Of a DNA stretch of 64,000 bases, positions 43,746 to 52,568 are shown in pieces (position 1 is the stretch's first letter; each line of letters begins with the position of its first letter). A program made the translations under genes and the position numbers. The notes beneath the pieces were generated by a model. It was not told the DNA's origin and did no database searches. It worked only from the letters and a program-made list of their open reading frames with translations. The DNA is from Streptomyces tsukubensis (lineage in GTDB: Bacteria; Actinomycetota; Actinomycetes; Streptomycetales; Streptomycetaceae): the NCBI RefSeq assembly GCF_009296025.1, contig NZ_CP045178.1, positions 4,340,001 through 4,404,000 on the forward strand. The letters are read 5' to 3'.

Positions 43746-46700
43746 TCAGTTGGTCCCTATTTTCGCCAGCAGGTCCACGATGCGGCTCTGGACTTCCTCG
43801 TCCGTCGAGCGCTCGGCGAGGAAGAGGACCGTCTCGCCCGAGGCGAGGCCCTGGAGTTCTGACGGGCCGATACCCGCGGCCGTGTAGACGACGAGCGGGG
43901 TGTGGTTAAGGAGGCCGTTGGCGCGCAGCCAGTCGACGATCCCCGCCCGCCTGCGCCGTACCTGCATCAGGTCCATCACGACCAGGTTGGGCCGCGTGGC
44001 CGCCGCGAGGGTCACCGCGTCGGCGTCGGTCGCGGCCCGCGCCACCTGCATCGCGCGCCGCTCAAGCGTGTCGGTGAGCGCCTGGGCGATCTCCTCGCGT
44101 TCCTCGATGAGCAGTACGCGCGGCGGGTGCTGTTCGCTGTCGCGCGGGGCGAGCGCCTTCAGGAGTACGGCCGGGTCGGCGCCGTAGGCCGCCTCGCGGG
44201 AGGCCTGACCGAGCCCCGCCGTCACCAGTACGGGTACCTCGGCGGCGACGGCGGCCTGACGCAGCGACTGGAGAGCGGTACGCGTGATCGGTCCCGTCAG
44301 CGGGTCCACGAAGAGCGCGGCGGGGAAGGCCGCGATCTGGGCGTCGACCTCCTCGCGGGAGTGCACGATCACCGGCCGGTAGCCCCGGTCGCTGAGCGCC
44401 TGCTGCGTGGTGACGTCGGGCGCGGGCCAGACAAGCAGCCTGCGCGGATTGTCGAGCGGCTCGGGAGGCAACTCGTCGTCGACGGGCCTCGGCTGCGGGC
44501 GGTTGGCCACCTCGACCGCGCCGCCGGGCCCGTCCAGCGGCTCAGGCCCCTCCGCGCCCTCGTCGGGCGCGCCGATGGCGTAGGAACGGCCGTGGCCCTC
44601 GGACTGCCCGTGGGCACCGAGCGGACCGTGCGAACCGTGCTGGCCGTGCGAACCGTGCTGGCCCCTGGCGCCGCTCGCCGCGGTACCGCCGCGCTGGCTG
44701 TCCGGGGCCTGGGCCGACAGTGGGGCAGGGGCAGGGGCAGGGGCAGGGGCGGGAGGCTGCTGGTACGTCTGTGGCGAGGGGGACTGCTGGGGGTGCTGCC
44801 TGGCGCCCGTCTCGCGGTCACCCTCGGGAGGCGCCGGAGACGCCGGAGGTGTCGCCAGCTTCCTGCGCCGCCCTGAGCCGAGGCTCTGCTGGGTGGCGCT
44901 GCCGGACTGCGGGGCGTTCGCGGTCTCCCGCTGGGCCTGGGCCTGGGCCTCGGCGGGCGAGGGAGCGGCCCCGGCCGTCTGCTGCCCGGACTGCTGCGAC
45001 TGCCCCGGCTGCTGGGGCTGACCGGACTGCTGAGGCTGACCGGACTGCTGGGGCTGCTGGGGCTGCTTACTCAGGCGGGCCTGCCGGAGCTGCTGCGCCT
45101 GCGGTGGCATCGAGGGCTGCGGCGGGTGCGGGGGCTGCGGGGCAGGTCGCTGACCAGCGATCCCCTGGTCGAACGGCATGCCCTGCCCGAGCGTACGCAC
45201 GCTGAAGGGCCGGCTCTGCGTCGAGTGCGGGTCCATCGGGGCCTCAGCCGGCAACGGCTGCGCCGCCGAGCTCTCCTCATGGGCACCGTCGCCGCGCTGT
45301 CCCGGCCTGCCGCCCCGCGCGGCCCCGGTATCGGCCGGACCACTGCCTCCCTGGGGCGCGGCCGCGGAACCGTGGGCCGGAGTGTCACTGCCCCACGGCT
45401 GAGGGGGCGCCGCCGTACCGGACGCGGGAACTCCGGCTCCCGTCACGGGGTGCGGCGACGGCGGAGTGTGATCGGCCGCGGGGTCCCCGGCCGCCGCGTC
45501 GTGCCACCCGGCGTCCGGGCGCCCCGCCGCAGGCCCGGCCGAGACCGGGGCGGGACCGGCCGCCGGGGGCGCCGCTTCCTCGAATACGGGGGGCATGGGG
45601 GGCATGGGCGGTACCGGAGGAACGGGCGGTACAGGTGGTGCCGTCTGGGCGGTCTGGGCCGGCTGGTCGGAGCGGGCGGGTGGCAGCGCGAAGGGCACGC
45701 GGGGCCCGCCACGGTCCTCGGCCGCCGCGCGTTCCTGCGCGGAGGAGAGAGCGCGCCGCGCGCGCCTGCCGGTGGGCTGCGGCTCGTCGTCAGGCGCGCC
45801 ACCGGGGCCGAGTGCCTGCACCAGACCGGTCTCGGTACCCGAGGGGACCATGGGCAGCGCGGGCGGCAGTGCCTGCTGCTCGCCCTGCTCCGTACGGGCA
45901 CGGCGTCCGGAAGGCGCCACGGGCACGCCCTGCGGCGGCACGGTGGCCTGGCCGAGCGAGTTGGAGACGGCGGCGGTCCCCGCGGCATATTCGGCGGCGG
46001 TGACCACGGAACCGTGCGGGGTGGCGGCGGCCTGGGCCTGAGCCTGGGCCTGCGTCTGGAGCTGCCCCGGTCCCGGTCCCGGTCCTTGCCCTGGTCCTTG
46101 CCCTGGTCCTTGCCCTGGTCCCGTACCCCGGCCCCCTTGGTTGGGGGCTTCGAGCTGAAGCTGTCCTTGGGGGCGGTCCTGCCCCTGTGCGGGAATCTGG
46201 CCCTGAGCGGCGTGCCCCTGCGCGGGGAGCCGGCCCTGCCCCGTCGCGTCGGTCCCGTCCTCGAACACCGCGAACTCCGCCTCCGCTCCGTTCACGTGGC
46301 CCTGCCCGGCGCCCGTCTCGTCCGCCGCCCGACGTCCCCTGCGGCGGCCGGTCGGCGCGGAGGACGGTGCCGCCGCCGTATCGGCGCTGTCGAGGAAGGA
46401 GTCCACGGAGGCCCGCCGCGCCCTGCGGCGCCTGCCGCCCTCGGTGCGCTGCTGCTCGGGAACGGTCACGACACCGGGCGCACCGACCCCACCAGGCACA
46501 GCGGGCCCCGAACCGTCGCCGGGGGCGGAGGCGGGAGCGGCGGGTACGGACCCCGCGCCCGCGCCGATCGGCACCTCAAGGACGTACGCGTTACCGCCAA
46601 GACCGGGCACCGCGTGGGTCTGGAGCACCCCGCCGTGGGCGCGTACGACGCCCGCCACGATCGGGCCGTGTACGGGGTCGCCCCCGGAGTAGGGGCCACG

Positions 46701-48350
46701 TACCTCGATGCGTACGGCGTCACCGCGCTGCGCGGCGGCCACCACGATGGTCGAGTCGACGTATCCGGCGTTCTGCAACTCGGGGCGAGCGTTGCCCGTC
46801 GAGTCGATTCCGGCGACGTCGGCGACCAGGTGGGCGAGGGCGGTCGCGAGCCGTCGCGGGTCGACCTCGGCTTCGATCGGCGGGGCGTGCACGGCGAACT
46901 GCGCCCGCCCCGGACCGATCAGTTCGATGGCGCCGTCGATTCCGGCGGCGACGACACCGTCGAACATGACTTTCTCGCGGGCCAGCTCGTCGGTGCCCTC
47001 GTCGAGCCGCTGATAGCCGAGCACGTTGTCGACGAGGGTGGTCATCCTGGCGTAACCGGCGGACAGGTGGTGCAGGATCTGGTTGGCCTCGGGCCAGAGC
47101 TGTCCCGCCGGGTCGGCGGCCAGTGTGCCGAGCTGGCCGCGCAACTGGTCGAGGGGCCCGCGCAGGGAGCTGCCGAGCACGGCGAGCAGTTGCTCGTGCC
47201 GCGCGGCCAGCGCCTCGAACCGGTCCTTCTCACGCTCGGCGAGCGCTGCGGAGCGGTCCTTGAGCTGCGCGATCTCTTCCTCGTGATGTACGGCGAGTTC
47301 GTCACGTTCCGCCACGAGGACGGCGACCTGTTCGTCCCGTTCCGCGGTGAGTGCGGCGATCCGCTCGTCACGCTCGGCGGCGAGCGCGGCGATGCGCTCC
47401 TCCCGCTCGGCGGTGAGCGTCGCGACCTCTTCGTCGCGGGCGGCGGTCAGCGCGGCGACCTCGTCCGTGTGGGCCGAGGTCAGTTCGGAGAGTTCCGTGG
47501 CGTGCTGGTCGACGAGTTCGTCGTAGGCCCTGCGGTCGGTGAAGGTCATCACGGCGCCGACGAGCTGGTCCCCGTCGCGTACCGGCGCGGTCGTCAGGTC
47601 GACAGGCACCTGCCTGCCGTCCTTGGCCCACAGCACCTGGCCGCGCACCCGGTGCTTGCGCCCGGACCTCAACGTGTCGGCCAGCGGCGACTCGGCGTAC
47701 GGGAAGGGCTCGCCGTCGGCGCGCGAGTGCAGGACCAGCGGGTGGAGTTCACGTCCGCCGAGGTCGCTGGCGCGGAAGCCGAGGATCTGGGCGGCGGCGG
47801 GGTTGACCAGGACGACATGGCCCTCGGTGTCCGTACCGACGACGCCTTCCGCGGCGGCGCGCAGGATCATCTCGGTCTGCCGCTGCGAACGGGCGAGTTC
47901 GGCCTCGGTGTCCACGGTGCCCGTGAGGTCCCGTACGACGATCATGAGCAGTTCGCCGCCGGAGTAGCCGTACTTCGGCGTGGAGTCGGGCTCTCCGTAG
48001 GGGGTCCAGGCGGCGTCCTTGCCGTCGGCGAGATTGGCGCTGGTGACCTCGACGGGGAACTCGGCCCCGTCGGTACGGCGCGCGATCATCCGTGCCGGCT
48101 TGGTGCGTCCGCGGGTGTCCGTGGCGTCGGGGCGGCGCATGGAGCCCGGGATCAGCCGCGAGTCGAACTGCGGGAGCAGGTCGAGAAGTCCACGCCCCAC
48201 GAGAGCCGTACCTGGCGCCTCCAGCGCGTCGAGCGCGATGGTGTTGGCGTTGACCACGGTGCCGTTCGCGTTGACGAGGAGCAGCGCGTCGGGCAGGGCG
48301 TCAAGTATGGCTGCGAGGCGAGCAGTGCCCCGGGATGGCCTGCTGCTCAC
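43746..48350 (-). CDS. Very large PAS-hybrid sensor protein with degenerate kinase core
   Basis: The 1534-residue cytoplasmic protein has PAS domains at about 8-140 and 155-275, then a heptad coiled coil (280-385) made of repeated AALTAERDERI-like units. A dimerisation-type helix pair follows, where the phospho-acceptor motif HELRTPL reads SSLRGPL (His replaced by Ser394). The ATPase domain (about 470-605) lacks a clear N-box Asn. Residues about 620-1270 are low-complexity Pro/Gln/Gly/Ala. Two receiver-like domains end the protein: one with ALFVDPLTGP, the last with VVMDLMQ (Asp kept) but no conserved Lys. I infer a scaffold or phosphate sink rather than a self-phosphorylating kinase. Confidence 0.82.
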   Translation of the reverse strand: MSSRPSRGTARLAAILDALPDALLLVNANGTVVNANTIALDALEAPGTALVGRGLLDLLPQFDSRLIPGSMRRPDATDTRGRTKPARMIARRTDGAEFPVEVTSANLADGKDAAWTPYGEPDSTPKYGYSGGELLMIVVRDLTGTVDTEAELARSQRQTEMILRAAAEGVVGTDTEGHVVLVNPAAAQILGFRASDLGGRELHPLVLHSRADGEPFPYAESPLADTLRSGRKHRVRGQVLWAKDGRQVPVDLTTAPVRDGDQLVGAVMTFTDRRAYDELVDQHATELSELTSAHTDEVAALTAARDEEVATLTAEREERIAALAAERDERIAALTAERDEQVAVLVAERDELAVHHEEEIAQLKDRSAALAEREKDRFEALAARHEQLLAVLGSSLRGPLDQLRGQLGTLAADPAGQLWPEANQILHHLSAGYARMTTLVDNVLGYQRLDEGTDELAREKVMFDGVVAAGIDGAIELIGPGRAQFAVHAPPIEAEVDPRRLATALAHLVADVAGIDSTGNARPELQNAGYVDSTIVVAAAQRGDAVRIEVRGPYSGGDPVHGPIVAGVVRAHGGVLQTHAVPGLGGNAYVLEVPIGAGAGSVPAAPASAPGDGSGPAVPGGVGAPGVVTVPEQQRTEGGRRRRARRASVDSFLDSADTAAAPSSAPTGRRRGRRAADETGAGQGHVNGAEAEFAVFEDGTDATGQGRLPAQGHAAQGQIPAQGQDRPQGQLQLEAPNQGGRGTGPGQGPGQGPGQGPGPGPGQLQTQAQAQAQAAATPHGSVVTAAEYAAGTAAVSNSLGQATVPPQGVPVAPSGRRARTEQGEQQALPPALPMVPSGTETGLVQALGPGGAPDDEPQPTGRRARRALSSAQERAAAEDRGGPRVPFALPPARSDQPAQTAQTAPPVPPVPPVPPMPPMPPVFEEAAPPAAGPAPVSAGPAAGRPDAGWHDAAAGDPAADHTPPSPHPVTGAGVPASGTAAPPQPWGSDTPAHGSAAAPQGGSGPADTGAARGGRPGQRGDGAHEESSAAQPLPAEAPMDPHSTQSRPFSVRTLGQGMPFDQGIAGQRPAPQPPHPPQPSMPPQAQQLRQARLSKQPQQPQQSGQPQQSGQPQQPGQSQQSGQQTAGAAPSPAEAQAQAQRETANAPQSGSATQQSLGSGRRRKLATPPASPAPPEGDRETGARQHPQQSPSPQTYQQPPAPAPAPAPAPLSAQAPDSQRGGTAASGARGQHGSHGQHGSHGPLGAHGQSEGHGRSYAIGAPDEGAEGPEPLDGPGGAVEVANRPQPRPVDDELPPEPLDNPRRLLVWPAPDVTTQQALSDRGYRPVIVHSREEVDAQIAAFPAALFVDPLTGPITRTALQSLRQAAVAAEVPVLVTAGLGQASREAAYGADPAVLLKALAPRDSEQHPPRVLLIEEREEIAQALTDTLERRAMQVARAATDADAVTLAAATRPNLVVMDLMQVRRRRAGIVDWLRANGLLNHTPLVVYTAAGIGPSELQGLASGETVLFLAERSTDEEVQSRIVDLLAKIGTN

Positions 48351-48851
48351 GACGACGCTTCCTCCCTGACTTACCGCACCTTGCCGACCACCGGGCCATC
48401 TTGCACCGGGCCCCGTGATGTGTCACGGGAGGGAGTCTACGGGCAGTGGTTGTGCGGGCAACGCCGGATAAGTCACAGACCCCGTGGAACACGGGCGTGG
48501 CCGACGTGAACGGGGAACGTGTGTACGAAGGGTGACACCGATTCGCCGAGTGGCCCTGCCTCCCGACGCCCCGCCCAGGCTCTGCCACGACCTGCTCCCG
48601 GCGGGACGCGGGCCTGACCTCGGCCTGTTCTTGGCGGGACGCAGGCCTGACCTCGGCCTGATTTGGCGGATGCAGGCCTGCCCTCGACCTGATCTCGGCC
48701 TGACCTCGGCGGGGCGCCGGCCCGTTGTCCGGGTCCGTCGCTCCGCCGGGGTCCGTCGCTCCGGCGGGGTCCCGTCGCTCCGCCGGGGTCCGTCGCCCCG
48801 CCGGGGTGCGACGCTCCGGCGGGGCGGCAGGGGACGCGGGGGAGTCCTCGG
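48351..48851. repeat. Repeat-rich gap between sensor and inhibitor genes
   Basis: The 501-base gap includes four imperfect copies of GCCTGACCTCGGCCTG (48610-48710) and four copies of CGTCGCTCCGCCGGGGTC or variants (48728-48825). The promoter of the sensor gene must lie near 48360-48450. No gene is supported. Confidence 0.6.
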
Positions 48852-49286
48852 TCAGCCCTTCGGGTCGGGCAGCACGGGGGTGAGGTTCTTCCAGCGGTCG
48901 ATCTCGCAGCCGTTGGTACGGGAGTAGCGGGCGTCGACGGGGCGGCCCGCCCAGACCCCCTTGACCTGGGCGGTGGCGGGCCCGCCGTACTGCATGGTGC
49001 ACATGGAGTCCGCGGGGACGGGCGCGAAGGGGTCCTTGCCCCAGCGGGTGAGCTTGTCGAGCGCGTCGCACGCGCCGCGCGGATCGGTGTGGCTGCCACG
49101 GGCCGGGTGGCAGTAGAGCTCGCGCGTCCCGTCGGCGCCGCCACCCGCGTGGCTGACGGTGACGGTGAGGTGATCGCCCGCGGGCCTGGGCCCGCTCTCC
49201 TGGGCGGAGGCGGGAAGCACGGAGAGTGCGGCGAGAGAGGCGGCGGCGGTGAGGGCTGTGGCGAGAACGGGACGGCGACGCGACAT
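48852..49286 (-). CDS. Streptomyces subtilisin inhibitor (SSI) family protein
   Basis: The 144-residue secreted protein has a signal peptide ending ASA/QES (about residue 28). The mature SSI domain has the four family cysteines (59, 73, 96, 127) for two disulfides. The reactive-site loop is SMCTMQYGG, which places Met98-Gln99 at P1-P1' by comparison with Met73-Val74 of classical SSI. It ends NGCEIDRWKNLTPVL where SSI usually has NECEMNAHGSSVF. It inhibits subtilisin-like serine proteases outside the cell. ATG 49286 follows GGAGCC. Confidence 0.92.
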   Translation of the reverse strand: MSRRRPVLATALTAAASLAALSVLPASAQESGPRPAGDHLTVTVSHAGGGADGTRELYCHPARGSHTDPRGACDALDKLTRWGKDPFAPVPADSMCTMQYGGPATAQVKGVWAGRPVDARYSRTNGCEIDRWKNLTPVLPDPKG

Positions 49287-49623
49287 GACGGGGCTCCACG
49301 GGGTGCGGCTTACGGCTTGCGGCTGCGGGGCGTGGCCGTAGGACGCTCGGCCGCGCCGCACGGCTCCACCGCGTCTAACGCGGCTGGTCCCGTGACGTTG
49401 CGGGCGCCGCGGCGGGACGGCGTGGGGCGGGGGCGGACGGGGGTGCGGGCAGGTCCTCGGACGAGACCTTGGACGGGGCGAATCGGAGCGCGGACGATCG
49501 CACACGGTTCGGCTTTGCCCTGCGGCCTGCACGCCTAGTACCGTAGGGACCGATTGGTGACGGCCACTGGGCTGTGTCATCATCTCTCCGCACCCCGTGC
49601 TCGCCAGAGCGCAGGTGCAAGCT
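49287..49623. other. Upstream region of tRNA-Ser(GCT)
   Basis: The 337-base gap contains a candidate -10 TAGTAC (49536-49541) with a weak TTGCCC 15 bases earlier, about 80 bases before the tRNA. The rest is GC-rich without supported genes. Confidence 0.35.
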
Positions 49624-49714
49624 GGAGGCGTCGCCTAGTCCGGTCTATGGCGCCGCACTGCTAATGCGGTTTGGGCCTTCAAGCCCATCGAGGGTTCAAA
49701 TCCCTCCGCCTCCG
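49624..49714 (+). tRNA. tRNA-Ser (anticodon GCT)
   Basis: Acceptor GGAGGCG pairs with CGCCTCC; anticodon stem CCGCA/TGCGG encloses CTGCTAA (anticodon GCT). The long variable arm and T-arm GAGGGTTCAAATCCCTC identify tRNA-Ser for AGC/AGU. CCA is not encoded. Confidence 0.96.
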
Positions 49715-49723
49715 CTTCGGAGC

Positions 49724-49759
49724 CCTGGGGCCCGGTCGTCACGACGACCGGGCCCCAGG
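49724..49759. terminator. Strong terminator after tRNA-Ser(GCT)
   Basis: A perfect 16-bp stem (left arm 49724-49739, right arm 49744-49759) with a 4-base CACG loop is followed by TCGTTTT, a classic rho-independent terminator. Confidence 0.9.
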
Positions 49760-49965
49760 TCGTTTTCCCGGCTCGCGTGGCCCTCGCGGCTCATGCCTTC
49801 CTGACCTGCGGTGGAGGATGTCGGGGCACGAGCGGCGCTCGGCCCTCCTCGGGTGTGTTTCCGCAGGTGGGACCGGTCGTGAGGAATGGATTTCGTCTCT
49901 CGGCGCCGGTCATGTAATGTTGTTCTCGCAACGCCGACGGGGCACAAAAAAGCCCGGAACGCCAA

Positions 49966-50038
49966 GCACTCGTAGCTTAACGGATAGAGCATCTGACTAC
50001 GGATCAGAAGGTTGCAGGTTCGAATCCTGCCGAGTGCA
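49966..50038 (+). tRNA. tRNA-Arg (anticodon ACG)
   Basis: Acceptor GCACTCG pairs with CGAGTGC; anticodon stem TCTGA/TCAGA encloses CTACGGA (anticodon ACG, read as ICG). T-arm GCAGGTTCGAATCCTGC is complete. CCA is not encoded. Confidence 0.96.
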
Positions 50039-50046
50039 CAGCAGGT

Positions 50047-50080
50047 CAGAGGCCCCCAGGAGAAATCCTGGGGGCCTCTG
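50047..50080. terminator. Terminator with GAAA tetraloop after tRNA-Arg
   Basis: A perfect 15-bp stem (CAGAGGCCCCCAGGA and complement) closes on a GAAA tetraloop 9 bases after the tRNA. A partial copy of the left part of this region recurs at 50173-50197. Confidence 0.85.
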
Positions 50081-50259
50081 GCGTATGTCTTGACGGTGGT
50101 GGGTGACGCCGACAGCTCTAGCGTCCCGACGCGCGGCCAGGAAGAGCGGTTCGGCCACGGCATCTGGTCCCGGTGCACACAGGCCAGAGGCCCCTGGGAA
50201 GCGCCGACCGTCCAGCGGGGACTTTGACATCAGCGAGTGAAAGGCCACGAACGACGGGG

Positions 50260-50290
50260 TTGACCTCAAGCCCGCTTGAGTTTCTAGGTT
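50260..50290 (+). promoter_or_regulatory. SoxR/MerR-type promoter with 19-bp spacer
   Basis: The -35 TTGACC (50260-50265) and -10 TAGGTT (50285-50290) are 19 bases apart, and the dyad CTCAAG-CCCG-CTTGAG (50265-50280) sits between them. This overlong spacer with a central palindrome is the hallmark of promoters activated by MerR-family proteins; the CTCAAG half-sites match SoxR boxes (CCTCAAGTTAACTTGAGG). Confidence 0.75.
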
Positions 50291-50334
50291 CGGGTACGCC
50301 GAGGTCGATGTCGACGTACCGAGGAGGAGCGGCC

Positions 50335-50643
50335 ATGAAGACGCTGGTGCTGGGGAGGATGCCCGCCCGGGTGACGGAGGTACTGGCCACGTTGCGCGCG
50401 GACGGTTTTGACGCGGAGGGGGTGAGTACCGACGAGGAGGCTCGGAAGCTGTTGGAGACCGGGGAATTCGGGGTGCTGATCGTCGGCGGGGGTGTGGAGT
50501 CGGATTCGCGTGCGGCGATCAAGGAGTTCGCGGCGGCGCGTCTGGTGCGGCGGGTGATCGACGGTGCGCTGACGGAGCCGTTCGACGCCTACGTACGGCG
50601 GGAGTTCGAGCCGCTGATCCGTGAGGCCGCGTCCGAGGCGTGA
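50335..50643 (+). CDS. Small receiver-like protein under SoxR/MerR-type promoter
   Basis: The 102-residue cytoplasmic protein starts MKTLVLGRMPARVTEVLATL and has an alternating beta/alpha pattern (VLIVGGGVESDSR, then LVRRVIDGALTEPFDAYVRR) resembling a receiver or flavodoxin-like fold without the phospho-acceptor Asp. ATG 50335 follows GAGGAGG by 5 bases and lies 45 bases from the promoter -10. I do not recognise a named family. The promoter suggests induction by redox-active compounds or another MerR ligand. Confidence 0.75.
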   Translation: MKTLVLGRMPARVTEVLATLRADGFDAEGVSTDEEARKLLETGEFGVLIVGGGVESDSRAAIKEFAAARLVRRVIDGALTEPFDAYVRREFEPLIREAASEA

Positions 50644-50704
50644 CCGGCGTGACCGGCGTGACCCGCGTGGACGGGGCGGTCGTGGTGACCGTGGCAGCGG
50701 GACC

Positions 50705-51226
50705 TCACCTCCTGACGGCCTCCACGATCTGGAGCGCGGCCTCGGCGGGGGTGAGGTGGGTGGTGTCGATGACCTCGGCCTCCTCGTGCAGCCATGTGCG
50801 GGCCGCCTCCGCGTAGCGGGCGACGTGTTTGTGGCGGAACGGGGAGGGGCCGAGGTCGGTGTCTCCGTCGATGCGGGCGCGGAGGGTGTTCTCGTCGGTG
50901 TGGAGGACGAAGTGCTTCACCGGGATGGCGTGTTCCGCGAGGCCCGTGCTGATTTCGCGCCAGTACTGCTCGACCAGGACCGTCATGGGCATCACCAACG
51001 TGCCGCCCGTGTAGTCGAGTACGCGGCGGGCCGTCTCGACCACGAGGGGGCGCCAGGGCGGCCAGTGCTGGAAGTTGTCCGTGTCCGGCAGCCCCGGCCT
51101 GATGTCCATGAGCGTCTCGCCGACCTTCTCGGCGTCGAACACCCGTGAATTCGGGATCAGCTGCTGCACGAGTGCGCTTGTTGTCGTCTTGCCCGCACCG
51201 TGGGTGCCGTTGAGCCATACGATCAT
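50705..51226 (-). CDS. TmrB-like P-loop ATPase/kinase
   Basis: The 173-residue protein starts MIVWLNGTHGAGKTTT, a Walker A (residues 6-14) at the extreme N-terminus, as in TmrB, the Bacillus tunicamycin-resistance ATP-binding protein, and in small-molecule kinases such as chloramphenicol phosphotransferase. Later features are FDAEKVGETL near 30-39 and a lid-like ENTLRARIDGD (112-122). A resistance or nucleotide/sugar kinase role is possible; no substrate can be read. It is monocistronic. Confidence 0.78.
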   Translation of the reverse strand: MIVWLNGTHGAGKTTTSALVQQLIPNSRVFDAEKVGETLMDIRPGLPDTDNFQHWPPWRPLVVETARRVLDYTGGTLVMPMTVLVEQYWREISTGLAEHAIPVKHFVLHTDENTLRARIDGDTDLGPSPFRHKHVARYAEAARTWLHEEAEVIDTTHLTPAEAALQIVEAVRR

Positions 51227-51419
51227 GCGTCCGACGGTAGTGGGGTACGGGGCGCGGCCCGGTGCTGGCTACGTCACGGCATGGGCACAGTGCTCAGTGA
51301 ACAGTGAACAGTGGACCGTACGGATACTGCGTTTCAGCCGCCGTTCCCCGTCGCTGTCAGTGGCCCCCACTAACGTCGGGGACGGGACGTGTGCGGCGAC
51401 AGGCGAGGCGGGGCGGGAC

Positions 51420-52331
51420 ATGGCGTGGTGGTGTAGCGGGATGCGGTGGCGGGTCGCCGCGTCCCCGGCCGACGGGGGCGGGGCGCCGGTGCTCAGGTGG
51501 GTCGGGGACGGGCAGCGGGAGCGGGAGAGTCCGCTGGTGCTGGGATGTGACATCGCCATTCGGGCTGTGGGGGAGCGGCGCTGTCTGGGCGTGTGGCGGG
51601 GCGGTGCCTGGCGGGTCTGCGCCGGTCGGGCCGTGGTGTCCGAGCGGGTGGGGCGGGCGCAGTGCGCTGAGTGTGCGCGGATGGACCGGGCCCACTCCGT
51701 CGCCGCCGACACCGTCGCCGACGATCCCCGGCCGTACTTCGTCTATCTCGCCTACTTCGGGCCCGGTCTCCTCAAGGTCGGTATCACCGGGGTCGCCAGG
51801 GGCTCCGCCCGCCTGCTCGAACAGGGCGCCGTCACCTTCAGCTGGCTCGGCCGCGGGCCCCTGATGGCGGCCCGGCGCGCCGAGGAACTGCTGCGTACGG
51901 CGCTCGGGGTGCCCGACCGCATCCCCTACGAGCGCAAGCGGGCCGTCCGCGGATCGCTCCCCGACGCCGAGGAGCGGGCCGCCGGGCTCGGTCTCCTGCA
52001 CGCGCGAGCCGTGGCGCTTCAGGGCTGGCCGGAGTCGCTGGAGCGGATGCCGTTCGAGCCTGTCGACCACGGTGACGTCTTCCGGCTCGGGCCCACCGTC
52101 GCGCCCCGCGCCGTGGTGACCGCGCTCGGGGACGGTGTGGTCGTCGCCGGGCGGCTGCTCTGCGCCGCCGGGCCCGATCTGCATCTCTCCGCCGGCGTAT
52201 CCACCCTCGTGGTGGATACGCGGCTCATGGCCGGCTGGCAGCTCCTCGCCTCCCCGGGGGACGCGCTGACCACTGCTGCCGTACGCGAGCTTCCCGATCC
52301 CGCGCCACCCGTACAGGACGGGCTGTTCTGA
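51420..52331 (+). CDS. DUF2797 family protein with GIY-YIG-like segment
   Basis: The 303-residue protein belongs to the DUF2797 family. Cys in QCAECARMDRAHS (about 82-94) may bind zinc. A segment YFVYLAYFGPGLLKVGIT (about 104-121) followed by an Arg (ARGSARLLEQGA) resembles the GIY-YIG nuclease core. ATG 51420 follows GAGGCGGG by about 9 bases; ATG 51441 is an alternative. Its function is unknown. Confidence 0.75.
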   Translation: MAWWCSGMRWRVAASPADGGGAPVLRWVGDGQRERESPLVLGCDIAIRAVGERRCLGVWRGGAWRVCAGRAVVSERVGRAQCAECARMDRAHSVAADTVADDPRPYFVYLAYFGPGLLKVGITGVARGSARLLEQGAVTFSWLGRGPLMAARRAEELLRTALGVPDRIPYERKRAVRGSLPDAEERAAGLGLLHARAVALQGWPESLERMPFEPVDHGDVFRLGPTVAPRAVVTALGDGVVVAGRLLCAAGPDLHLSAGVSTLVVDTRLMAGWQLLASPGDALTTAAVRELPDPAPPVQDGLF

Positions 52332-52425
52332 CCCTGACCGGCCGTTGTGAGGTGCGGCCTGTGCCGTCGTCCGCGACGCCCCGTCAATGACCTGAGCGAT
52401 GCCCTCAGTGATGTCGTCCGACGAG

Positions 52426-52483
52426 GTGTGCCGACGGCAGGTGTGCCGACGACAGATGTGCCGACGGCAGGTGTGCCGACCAG
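52426..52483. repeat. 15-base tandem repeat GTGTGCCGACGGCAG
   Basis: Four near-identical 15-base units lie in the gap before the amidohydrolase gene (52426, 52441, 52456, 52471), differing by single substitutions. Confidence 0.85.
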
Positions 52484-52568
52484 GTGTCCTCTCCCGGAGC
52501 CTTGCCCGGCGTCCCGACCCGTCAACGGGTGGTGGACAGCTTCCCTTGTCCAACCCCATGGTGTTTGC

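Noticed and set aside
45126..48509. Open frame of 1127 codons on the plus strand
   Set aside because: It is the mirror of the PAS-hybrid sensor gene; GC-rich third positions keep the opposite strand open. It shows no domain and no ribosome-binding site.
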